Source: BACL21 sp038141525
Lineage (GTDB): Bacteria; Bacteroidota; Bacteroidia; Flavobacteriales; Flavobacteriaceae
NCBI GenBank assembly: GCA_038141525.1
Contig: JAYQIF010000008.1
Coordinates: 620,001 to 684,000 of the forward strand
Direction: 5' to 3'
DNA length: 64,000 nucleotides
Shown: in pieces, positions 9,501-19,146 of the stretch
How the letters are laid out: every line of letters starts with the position of its first letter
How positions within the stretch are numbered: the first letter of the stretch is position 1
The notes under the pieces: generated by a model
Told to the model about the DNA's origin: nothing
What the model saw: only the letters and a program-made list of their open reading frames with translations
The model's database searches: none
Program-made: the position numbers and the translations under genes

Positions 9501-12500
9501 CAAACTCTGCCAGACCATCCCCATCATCATCACACACAAACATAGGATCAATAAAATCTGCCGTAGGCGCATCCGGTAAGGCCACCACAATCAGCTCCAA
9601 AGGCACTATGCTATAACAGCCCAGTATCCCAGGAGGAACATCGCGCTCCACGCGGGCGTAAATCACCTGACCCCCAGGAATCGTATTGACCCATGGACTC
9701 GTTAAGGCAGGGGTGCCCGCCTCGGCCTGAGCCAGGGTCTCATAATAACTCACGCTAACATCAGGCTCGCCATCGGTGATCTCTGCGTCCTTATCGGTCA
9801 GTACAAACGTGGCAAAACCATCATCAAAGGTGCCCCCATCCAAGTCGTCATCACACACCTCTAATGGGGTCGGGGTAACTGGCGTTGGATTAGGCAAGAC
9901 CGTTAAGGTCATGGTCACCAAGGTGCGGCAACCAAAGGCGCTCTCTAGTCTTCCAATGATCGTCTGTGGGGTAATGATGTTGGCGTAGGACTCTGGATTG
10001 ACTATAGGGGTGTCTGCAGCCTCATCCGCAGCGGTGGCATACCAGGTCACTGTGATGCTATTGTCTCCTCCCGTGGCCGTATCGTTAACCTGAGTTAAAT
10101 CAAAAATACTCACCTCGTCTATACTGCTGCCGCTAGCCTCATCGTCACATAAATAAAGCTCAAATGGGCCTAGGTCCTCTGGAAGTGGATCTACAATAAG
10201 CTCTAGGGTTACTATATCATAACAACCATTGGTGCCATTGTTAGGTGAGGTGCTGCTCGCATTACCCACAACCAAAATATAAATCGTCTGGGGGTTAGTG
10301 GTGGTCTGATATGCCCCAGGGTTGGCAATAGCCAAACTATAATCAGGAGCCGTCAGGGCCAAATCTCCCGCAGCAATCGCATCGCTCTCTAGCTCATAGT
10401 AATAAATATCGTACTCCAGTGGATCCAAAGTGCCCAAAACCTCCGACTCCACTAGCGTTAAATCAAATACCGTAAACCCATCGGCCAAAGCATCATCACA
10501 AAGGCGCAGTGGCTCCTCGGGCTGGGTGGCTGCCGGAAGATCGCGCACCTCAAGTAAGATCTCTATAACACTATAACAGCCCGTGGTGGTGTCCTCTACC
10601 CTGGCCCATACCGTGTCTGTGTATATATCGTCATTGGTATACGCAATACCTAAAGCCAAGTCTCCCGACAGAGCGTTGGCCTGGGTGCCGTGGTAGCTCA
10701 CCGCATAGTCCGGGTTACCCCCGGTGAGCTCTGCATCCAATAACGCCAGGTCAAACTCAGCAAAACCATCGCTATCTGGATCACAGATCACATAAGGCGC
10801 TGGTTGTACCAGATCTGGGTTAGGGTGAACCGTAATGAAAAAACTCGTTACCGCAGGACAGCCATCGGCCCCAAAGACCGTGACAAAAATCTCCTGAACA
10901 GGACTGATCTACGTTTTGATAAGCCTCTGGTGTGGCAATAGGCGTGTCATCGATCTGATCCTGAGCCGTGGCGTAGTAAGACACCGAGTAGGTCGGATTA
11001 CCGGCAATCAGTGCTGCTGTGTTCTGGGTCAGATCAAAGGTAGACAACCCATCAAACAAGGTGCTGCCCCCAATCTCATCGTCGCATAAGAATAAATCAT
11101 CCGCCGTGCCAATACTGGGGAATACCCCTACCTCAATAGCAAAGGGCGTTAAACGATAACACTCGGTATCAAGGCTCTCCAAACGCACCCATAGGGTAGT
11201 GGGGCCACTCACATAAGCCTCTGGGGTGGCGATAAACGGAGTGCCCGCCTGGGCATCAGCCAAAGACTCGTGGTAAGTGATCGGTGCAAAATCAATAGGG
11301 TCCTGTGTGCCCAACACAAACGGATCGTTCAGGGTCAGATCAAACTCTGCCAGACCATCCCCATCGTCGTCACACACAAACATAGGATCAATAAAATCTG
11401 CCGTAGGGGCATCCGGTAAGGCCACCACAATCAGCTCCAAAGGCACTATGCTATAACAGCCCAGTATCCCAGGAGGAACATCGCGCTCTACCCGGGCGTA
11501 AATCACCTGACCCCCAGGAATCGTATTGACCCATGGACTCGTTAAAGCCGGGCTGCCCGCCTCGGCCTGGGCCAGGGTCTCATAATAGCTCACGCTAACA
11601 TCAGGCTCCCCATCGGTGATCTCTGCATCCTTATCGGTCAGTACAAACGTGGCAAAACCGTCATCAAAAGTGCCGCCATCCAAGTCGTCATCACACACCT
11701 CTAATGGGGTCGGAGTAACTGGCGTTGGATTAGGCAAGACCGTTAAGGTCATGGTCACCAAGGTGCGGCAACCAAAGGCGCTCTCTAGTCTTCCAATGAT
11801 CGTCTGTGGGGTAATGATGTTGGCGTAGGACTCTGGATTGTAGCTATAGGGTTATCTGCAGCCTCATCCGCAGCGGTGGCATACCAGGTCACTGTGATGC
11901 TATTGTCTCCACCCGTGGCCGTATCATTGACCTGGGTTAAATCAAAAATACTCACCTCGTCTATACTACTACCGCTAGCCTCATCGTCACATAAATAAAG
12001 CTCAAAGGGGCCTAGGTCCTCTGGAAGTGGATCTACAATAAGCTCTAGGGTTACTATATCATAACAACCATTGGTGCCATTGTTCGGTGAGGTGCTGCCC
12101 GCGTTACCCACAACCAAAATATAAATCGTCTGGGGGTTAGTGGTGTTCTGATAAGCCCCAGGGTTGGCAATAGCCAAACTATAATCAGGAGCCGTCAGAG
12201 CCAAATCTCCCGCAGCAATCGCATCGCTCTCAAGCTCATAGTAATAAATATCATACTCCAGTGGATCCAAGGTGCCCAATACCTCCGACTCCACAACCGT
12301 TAAATCAAATACCGTAAACCCATCGGCCAAAGCATCATCACAAAGGCGAAGTGGCTCCTCGGGCTGGGTGGCTATAGGATAATCCCGAACCTCCAAAAAG
12401 ACCTCAACGGCCGTGTAACAGCCCGTTAAAGAACTCTCTACCCTAGCCCATACACTGTCGTTATAAGGATCATCATTAGGATAAGGGTTAATCAAAGGCA

Positions 12501-15174
12501 ATACCCCGTTTTGAGCATCCAACTCAGTGCCGTGGAACGTAATCTGTAAATCACCATTGCCGCCCTGCAGATCCACAACCAACTCACTCAAATCAAACTC
12601 TGCAAATCCATCATTGTCCGTGTCACAAACAACATATGGGTCAATCAATCCAGGAACGGGGGTGGGATAAGAAATATGGTAAAGTTTTCTGCTGTATCGA
12701 AACAGGTTGGATCTTGTCTGTTCTGGAGTCGCACAAAAATCTGCTCACTTGGTCCCGTCACGGTATAGGGTTCTGGCAGTGGGTTTTGATTCAAATCTGC
12801 ATCACTCTGACTGCTGTGGTAAGTAATGAAATAATCTCCCAAAGGTTGTCCGTCGAGTACCTGAGTATTAAAAGTGACGGGCAAATTAATCGGCTCATCA
12901 CCATTGCCGTCGACATCACAGAGGTTATAATCTTCAACATCTCCCGAAAGCGCCTGTGTATAGGTGATTTCGAAAGTAGCTTCAACAAAACAATTACCTA
13001 AAATATCGTCAAGTCTGATGGTGATCGATTCGGAGACCCCTGTTATCGTGTAAGCCCCTGGAAAAAGGATTTGCGAGCCCAGAGCGTCATAGTAGGTGAT
13101 GACAATATCTGCTGGGTCTTGTGCCCCAAGCACAATAGGCTCATTTACTGTCAGATCAAAAATACCTGGTATCGTCACATCTGAAGAACATTGAGCCAAA
13201 TCCAAAGGTGGCGAGGCAATGACAGGAGGAGAGGTAATGTTTACGATAAAATTTTGATTTGTATCGCTACAATCAGGATCGATTGTACTGGTAAAACGCA
13301 CAAAGATATTCTCAAAAGGTGCGGAAGCATTGTAGGGTGAGGTTAATGCATTGGCTCCAGAATTCGCTTCTGCTTGAGAATTGTGATAAGTAATGGTGTA
13401 TTCTCCAACCGGTTGACCATTCAACACTTGAGCATCAAATTCTGCATTTAAATCAATGGGTTCTGATCCGTTGCCGTCGGTGTCACAAACAACGAAGTTA
13501 TTCACGGGACCCGCAATTACTGTAGTATAAGTAATCTCAAAGGTGTCTTCGGCAAAACACAAGCCCAGTAAGTTCTTCGAGTCGTATGGTAATCGTCTCG
13601 GATGTCCCTGTAATGGTATGTGCCGTAGGATCTGCAATTGGATTCCCAGCGCCATCGATATAAAACACATTGAGCTCTGCTGGATCTTGTGTGCCAATGG
13701 CCAGCGCCTCATTTGCAGTGAGATCAAAAACACCCAAGGTGAGTCCATCATTGTTACAGACAAACAAGTCATCAGGTGGAGTCTCAACTACAGGCTGCGG
13801 CAAAAATATTGCCTCAAAAAAGAGAATTTCAGGAGTGTTGTTTACCTGTGACAAACTGATGTCATCTATCACCAAGTCATTACCACAACCTCCCGGCGCA
13901 TTATTAATGAGCACCAATTGAATGTCGGTATTAGCCCCCGTATTGAATGAAATAAAATACTCTTGCCAATCTGGATCCGCGCCATTAGGTATATTTCCAG
14001 TTACGGTCTCCTGAATGATTCCACCCGCTGGTGTTTCGATGCGAAAACGCACATTTGAGGGCACACTATTCCCCTGACAAATGAACGAATCGGTATCATA
14101 TACAGTAGAAATCCAGGCACTAAAAGAATAGTCCGTATTTGGATCGAGGGAGATGGTTCGGCGGTAAAACTCACCCACAGCTATGTCGGCATTGACAAAA
14201 AGCATGCGTCCATTGGTATCCCCAACGGTATGATCTTCCATGGTTGGGTGCCAACCACCGTTCAGGCCCGCAGAATCGTTTGATACAATATACTCGCCAT
14301 CCTCCATATCGCCTCCGGTGTAACAGGTATAGGTCGTACTCGCCCCATTCAGGTTACACGAAATACCCGTACCCGTATTGAAGGTCTCTTGAAATTCTAA
14401 GGCCGAAGTCAAGGTCACCTCACATCGATAACTCCCTGAAACAGTAACGTCTAGTGTTGGATTGGTCTCGGCAGGTACAAAAGGAATATAATTTCCTGAA
14501 CCCGCTGGTGACTCATAGGTCCAGTCATAAGCCACGGCCCCTGTCGTGGTCGCATCAAAAGTGATGATGTCCCCGTCACAAGCCGTGTCATTGGCTAAGA
14601 TGGAACAGTCTGTACTTCCTGCCCCTTGCTGTCCTGCGTTGGTTTGTTCGAGTTTTATAAATCCCGCCGATTGATTAAAGTTTGTAATCACCAAAACATA
14701 AATCTCTCCAGGTTGCGCTCCATTAATACTGAAGGACTCAACCGGCGCCGCAGAGTAACTACAGGCTATTTCATTTTGGGCCTGCAGTTGAGAATAATCA
14801 CAAAGATCTGACCCTTGGGCAAAAGGGCCCCAGGCGATAAAATCGACATCAAGACCAGTCCCTGTGGGGTTCCCGTTGACATCAAAACTTGTGTTTTGAG
14901 TAATGGTAAAATCTAAATTTCCCGCCCTCATCAATTTGTAAATAAAACCATGCGGGATAAGGTTCAAACCTAAACAACCATAATCTGGACCAATCTCAGC
15001 CGTTGGGTTACAATCAGGATCGCTGTTATTACAATTAGCAAAAATTAAGGCTTGGTTTCCCGCACAAAATGGCTCAATACTTGAACAGGTTCCTCCTTGT
15101 GCAAAACTCTGTGCAAGAGGGAATAAAAGAAGAAATAAAACCGTGTATAATCGACTCGGGGTAAATATTCTCAT
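6305..15174 (-). CDS. Giant modular T9SS-exported adhesin with gliding-motility type-B C-terminal domain (six frameshifts)
   Basis: If its breaks are repaired, this is one secreted protein of about 2,950 residues. It starts with a signal peptide (ends SFAQ), then a Cys-rich N-terminal region and a jelly-roll-like segment with GGCGNDLVIDDISL (about 13860-14350). About 22 repeats of roughly 100 residues follow, each opening with a C-D-x-D-x-D-G-like motif and FDLT and closing with a GCY-type cysteine. The last 90 residues carry the type-B sorting domain (FVTPNNDGFNDTW, YIFDRYGKLL, NGWDGTYKG). Known relatives such as SprB are cell-surface gliding adhesins. Frame breaks lie near 13560, 12660, 11841, 10911, 9338 and 6970; each can be repaired by one or two bases. 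No enzymatic domain was recognised. The partner PorP/SprF gene follows by 16 bases. Confidence 0.9.
8993..10531. repeat. Long direct repeat inside the adhesin gene, copy A
   Basis: This segment repeats at 10833-12373 with a period of 1840 bases (1842 after an indel near 11841). The blocks 8993-9230 and 9407-10531 match copy B at about 97% by eye. The stretch 9240-9400 is much more divergent, so the pair is mosaic. It encodes about five modules of the adhesin. Confidence 0.9.
10833..12373. repeat. Long direct repeat inside the adhesin gene, copy B
   Basis: This is the second copy of the 8993-10531 segment. Module order is the same in both copies. Roughly 300 bases of more diverged module sequence separate the end of copy A from the start of copy B, so six modules (1840 bases) make one higher-order unit. 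Confidence 0.9.
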
Positions 15175-15337
15175 AATAGGGCATCTATTAAGCGCGAAAA
15201 GTAAGGAAAATTTTGCGATTTATGGGATTTTTCGGCCTCTAACGACAGATTTTTAACGTTATTAATCATTGTTTTTTTGTCCACCTAACTCACTATTTTC
15301 CACTGAGTTTTTTAGTGGTAATATTTTTTGGAATCAC

Positions 15338-15345
15338 TATTTTTG
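15338..15345 (+). promoter_or_regulatory. Putative -7 promoter box of the nfu gene
   Basis: TATTTTTG matches the Bacteroidota TAnnTTTG consensus, 19 bases before the nfu ATG. No TTG at the expected -33 spacing is clear. Confidence 0.45.
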
Positions 15346-15364
15346 CCAAAGAAAAAATTGCATT

Positions 15365-16271
15365 ATGTCAAGCCCTTATTCAATCACGCCCAAACCTACC
15401 TCAAACGATAAAATTTACAAGTTTGAGGCCAATGCTTTTTTGGTTCATGGCAGTTCTTATGAGTTCGGCAACATCGATGAGGCCAAACACTCTCCTCTAG
15501 CACAAGAATTATTTCATTTGCCATTTGTGAAAACGATTTTTTTAGCACAAAATTTTGTAGCCATAGAAAAATATGACATCGTTAGTTGGGATATGGTTCT
15601 TGAGGAACTGGCCGGGGCTATTGAGGAGTACCTCAACAGTGGGCGACCTCTGATCACTGAATCCAAGTCCAAAAGCCACAAAACACATCGGTTTATGCCG
15701 AAAGCACCCCAAATCCGAACTCGATGAAGTTTGTGGCCAACAGATCACTCGTGCCAAAACGTTTTGAATTCAACAATATCGATGAGACGACCCATGCGCC
15801 ACTGGCCCAAGAATTATTTAACCTCAATGGTGTGACCGCAGTTTTTATGCACCAAAATTACATCTCAGTAAGTAAAAATGAGGCAATCTCATGGACAGAG
15901 TTGATGGACAGCATTAAACAACTAATTCAAGATTTTGTCGCAACCGGAAAGCCAGTATTGAATGACGCTGCACTAAATGAATTACCCTCGGATTCGGCGC
16001 TCTGGCCACAATTCCCCTAAGCGAGCGCAACGATCAAGATAAAGAAATCATCGCACTACTAGAGGAGTTTGTTACCCCGGCAGTAGCCGGTGATGGTGGC
16101 TATATTGCCTTTGATTCATTTGACCCTGAATCTAAAACGGTTCGCGTCTTACTTCAGGGGGCTTGTAGCGGCTGTCCTTCTTCTACCATGACCCTTAAAA
16201 ATGGGATTCAATCACTGCTGACGGAAATGACCCAAGGCCGGGTTGAGCATGTAGAGGCCATTAACGGATAA
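15365..16271 (+). CDS. NifU/Nfu-family iron-sulfur scaffold protein, three domains (two frameshifts)
   Basis: If repaired, this is a protein of about 301 residues with two N-terminal Nfu_N domains and a C-terminal NifU domain. Domain 1 has FEANAFL and FGNIDEAKHSPLAQELF; domain 2 has MKFVANRSLV and FNNIDETTHAPLAQELF; the C-terminal domain has VAGDGGYIAF and the cluster-binding motif CSGCPSS. Such proteins assemble and pass on Fe-S clusters in the cytoplasm. The frame breaks near 15690 (one base lost; the read-on VYAESTPNPNSMKF is a textbook inter-domain motif) and near 16003 (CT duplicated, or one base lost). The third part extends to the TAA at 16269. The double-Nfu_N layout is usual in Bacteroidota. 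It is transcribed divergently from the adhesin. Confidence 0.88.
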
Positions 16272-16404
16272 TTTTTAAAGAACTGGCCGCGAGAATTTTT
16301 AACGCCAACACAACGGTTTTTGTGACCAAAAGGCCGTAATATCACAAACAAGGACCGATCAATAAATTTTAGTTTTTTTAACACAAGTTGCCGAGAGGTC
16401 TCGT

Positions 16405-16412
16405 TATATTCG
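16405..16412 (+). promoter_or_regulatory. Possible -7 promoter box for the unknown secreted protein
   Basis: TATATTCG differs from TAnnTTTG at one position and lies 22 bases before the ATG. A TTG at 16388-16390 is present but only 14 bases away, shorter than usual. The rest of 16272-16434 shows no other recognisable feature. Confidence 0.3.
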
Positions 16413-16434
16413 CACTTCGAATAAATTTTTTGCT

Positions 16435-17115
16435 ATGAATAAGATTACTTTACTCCTCATTTTTTCATTAACCACCAGCATCGCATGGGCTCAGCCAGCA
16501 GGACTCGAGATCAGTTATCAAAACGTCCGTAGTGGAGATCGCTTTGTTTCAGATGGAAACACTACAGGGAGTCCTTATTATCACGATAAATATCATACAG
16601 GATCGATTTACCTCAACGACAAACTTGCTGCATCAGGTTTGAACCTAAAGTACAACGCCTACAGAGATATTTTCTTGGCCGTTACACAAGTCAACGCCTC
16701 TGATGAAACGGCCCAGGTAGTGGCCAAAACAAAAGGGATGAAGATTCTGGTGAATAACGAGGAGTTTATTACACTTCCCAGTGTGACTAATCGTTATGAA
16801 ATGCAATATTATCAGGTCGTGGTTCGCGGCAAAAAAATAACATTGCTGAAGAAAAACTACAAATTATTTGTGGAAGGTTCACGAGCAACCACGAGCTTGA
16901 CTAGAGATGTACCATCGACCTACTCCGATCGAAGTGAATTTTATTTTTTAAATGCCTCTGGTGACTTTACTGAGGTGCCCTCTTCGACCAGAAAAGTACT
17001 CGCTCTTTTTCCGGAGGACAAAAAAGCCCTGTCTGCAGCCGTTAAGAAATCGCGTCTAAATTTGAAAAAAGAAATCGATCTCATTCGATTTGTTGGGTAC
17101 TACAACAGACTGTAA
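16435..17115 (+). CDS. Secreted protein of unknown function
   Basis: I do not recognise this 226-residue protein. It has a clear signal peptide (MNKITLLLIFSLTTSIAWAQ) and no other membrane segment, so it should be periplasmic, surface-bound or secreted. The mature part has alternating Lys/Tyr-rich beta-like segments, for example GSIYLNDKLAA, LKYNAYRDIFLAV and MQYYQVVVRGKKITLLKKNYKLF, and a Lys-rich C-terminal helix (LSAAVKKSRLNLKKEIDLI). It lacks a T9SS sorting domain and cysteines. The alternation and the phrase pattern 'YNAYRDIF' are common in small uncharacterised flavobacterial exported proteins. The gene stands alone between nfu and the convergent tsaB, so context gives no function. Confidence 0.75.
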   Translation: MNKITLLLIFSLTTSIAWAQPAGLEISYQNVRSGDRFVSDGNTTGSPYYHDKYHTGSIYLNDKLAASGLNLKYNAYRDIFLAVTQVNASDETAQVVAKTKGMKILVNNEEFITLPSVTNRYEMQYYQVVVRGKKITLLKKNYKLFVEGSRATTSLTRDVPSTYSDRSEFYFLNASGDFTEVPSSTRKVLALFPEDKKALSAAVKKSRLNLKKEIDLIRFVGYYNRL

Positions 17116-17183
17116 TACTGGGTTATATCCGAAATCGGCCAAGGTTTGAGTCGAGATTGAGCGATTCAAATTAAAGGCTTGTA

Positions 17184-17855
17184 TCAACTCTTGGCTGAAT
17201 TTATGTAGGCCAGAAAATCTTTGAGATAATACGGTTCAAAGTAGGCTACGTCCGCAAAGTCCTTGTTCACAAATAATTCATTTGCGAGCCGGCCCATATG
17301 CCGTGCACTGGGCAGGACCCCTGATTTAAAATCGGCATTCCCGTGGGTGCATAAGGTTTGCCATTTTTCAACACCACTGCCGATAAACGTCACCTTGGTT
17401 TGTTCCAAGTAATGGGCAAACGCGTCCTTAGTAAGAATCACTGCTTTAGCCGGTTTCAAACTGATGCCCTGACGATCCAGGACACTGGAATAAACCTCCA
17501 TTCTCCTGGCGTCAATCATAGGAATAATTATGTCGGACAATCCCAAGGCAGGCTCGGCCAAAACAGCAAGTGTCTCTATTACAATCAAGGGGATTGACAG
17601 GGCGTAACAAAGTCCTTTGGCTGCAGATACTCCGATGCGTAATCCAGTGTAAGACCCGGGGCCTTTACTCACGGCGACTGCCTTTAAGTCCTCGAGTTTT
17701 ACCCCAGCTTGGGCGCAGACCTCTTGTATAAATACGTGAAGTTGTTCGTTATGGCTGTAACCCGAGGAGGAATCTTCTTTGAGGCCAACACACTCTACAC
17801 CCTCAAATATGGCCACAGAGCAATTAGTTGTTGCCGTTTCTATACAAAGAATCAT
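17184..17855 (-). CDS. tsaB: tRNA threonylcarbamoyladenosine biosynthesis protein TsaB
   Basis: TsaB is the partner of TsaD in making t6A37 on tRNAs that read ANN codons. The 223-residue protein has the ASKHA-fold start MILCIETATTNCSVAIF, the conserved SKGPGSYTGLRIGVSAAKGLCYAL, and IIPMIDARRMEVYS, all typical of TsaB (YeaZ). Its length is normal for the family. It begins 11 bases after the stop of the HlyD-type gene, so it probably lies at the end of the efflux operon even though the functions are unrelated; this order also occurs in other flavobacteria (from general knowledge). It converges with the unknown secreted protein. Confidence 0.93.
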   Translation of the reverse strand: MILCIETATTNCSVAIFEGVECVGLKEDSSSGYSHNEQLHVFIQEVCAQAGVKLEDLKAVAVSKGPGSYTGLRIGVSAAKGLCYALSIPLIVIETLAVLAEPALGLSDIIIPMIDARRMEVYSSVLDRQGISLKPAKAVILTKDAFAHYLEQTKVTFIGSGVEKWQTLCTHGNADFKSGVLPSARHMGRLANELFVNKDFADVAYFEPYYLKDFLAYINSAKS

Positions 17856-17866
17856 CTAACGGTAAA

Positions 17867-19144
17867 TTATTCCTTATCCTCGCTTTCGGCCTCTGAATCA
17901 ACCGCCACTCGATCACCTGGATCCAAAAGTTTGGTAACCGTGTTATAAGGCCCTGTAATCACCTGATCTCCCTCTTCTAGACCAGAGGTAATTTCGATAC
18001 GACTGTCATCCTGAATGCCCGTTTCAATAACGCGCAATGCGGCTGTGTTATTCTTCATAACAAAAACACACTCAAATCGCGGGGCATCGGCTTCAATCTT
18101 GGGGGCTGGGGTTCAGCAGGTTTACGCTCAGTGGTATCGCTTTTGATGACTACAGCACTGATGGGAATCGCCAACAATATTATTGCGACGCTGGGTTTGA
18201 ATATCCACAGTAGCCGTCATCCCTGGACGAAATGGAGCATAGTGCTCTGGCTTGCCCTCCATCAAATCTTGATAGGACTCTGGGAGTATGCGCACTTTTA
18301 CTTTAAAATTGGTCACTTGATCTACAGAAAGGGTTGATTCTGCTGAGTTCGCGATTTCAGTAACCACTCCTTTAAAAACTCTCTTTAGATAGGCATCCAC
18401 TTCTACCTCAGTAGTGTCGCCTATAGAAACCTTTACGATGTCGTTTTCATTCACATCGACCTCTACTTCCATATTCGACAGATCGGCTACCCGTACAATC
18501 TCAGTACCCGCCATTTGCGCAGTCCCTACCACACGCTCGCCGAGTTCAACAGCAAGCCTTGAAATAGTGCCAGACATGGGCGCAAAAATCGAGGTACGAT
18601 TCAAGTTATCTTGACCTTGTTGCACATTAGAACGTGCACTTTCGACCGAGTAAAACGCAGAATTTCGTGTAGCCTCAGCCATCTCGAAATCGGCGACAGT
18701 TCGGTCCCATTCACTCTTGGAGATGACTCCTTTTTCGAATAAGGTTTTGTTGCGATCGTAATTGAGCTGTGCATTACGAAGAGAAGCCTCGGCCTGAGCA
18801 AGACCTGCTTTGGCGTTTTGCAATCCGGCCTCTGCTTGACGCAAGGCAGACTGAATTAAATCTGGATTAATACGAACCAATAAATCGCCTTTTTGAACCT
18901 GATCCCCCTCGCTGATCGGTAACTCTATGATTTCGCCAGAAACCTCAGAAGAAAGCATCACTTCGATCTCTGGCTGTATCTTTCCTGTTGCCGCGACAGT
19001 CTGCACCAAATCACGCAAGACAACTTCTTCTAAATCGACAAGTCTTTGATTTTCGTCCTTGCCAAAGAATTTCTTCCCAGCGACCAAAGCGACAATCAAT
19101 ACAACGATTGCAACAGCAATCCAAAGGCGTTTTTTCGAGGTCAT
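17867..19144 (-). CDS. HlyD/MacA-type periplasmic adaptor subunit 1 (two compensating frameshifts)
   Basis: This membrane-fusion protein has about 425 residues if repaired. It has an N-terminal membrane anchor (LWIAVAIVVLIVALVAG), a barrel-sandwich half (VMLSSEVSGEIIELPISEGDQVQKGDLLVRIN), a long coiled coil (about 90-175), and APMSGTISRLAVELGERVVG. It should link the inner-membrane permease to the TolC channel. The coding frame is broken by one extra base near 18175 and restored by one lost base in a G5 run near 18103; the out-of-frame stretch contains a stop. Read correctly it gives LAIPISAVVIKSD and then KIEADAPRFECVFVMKNN. It starts 2 bases after the tolC stop. Confidence 0.9.
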
Positions 19145-19146
19145 AA

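Noticed and set aside
9776..11828. Identical open frames on the plus strand inside the adhesin gene (9776-9988 and 11616-11828)
   Set aside because: They are antisense shadows of the two repeat copies; the conserved coding frame is on the minus strand.
8993..12373. Insertion sequence or transposon as the cause of the long direct repeats
   Set aside because: The repeats encode adhesin modules in frame, with no transposase and no inverted ends seen.
15175..15364. Clear promoter for the adhesin
   Set aside because: Only TACTTTTC (minus strand) is near the -7 consensus, with the last base wrong and no -33 element, so I did not list it.
16272..16434. Small RNA or tRNA in the gap between nfu and the unknown secreted gene
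   Set aside because: No cloverleaf, conserved TpsiC arm or strong stem was seen.
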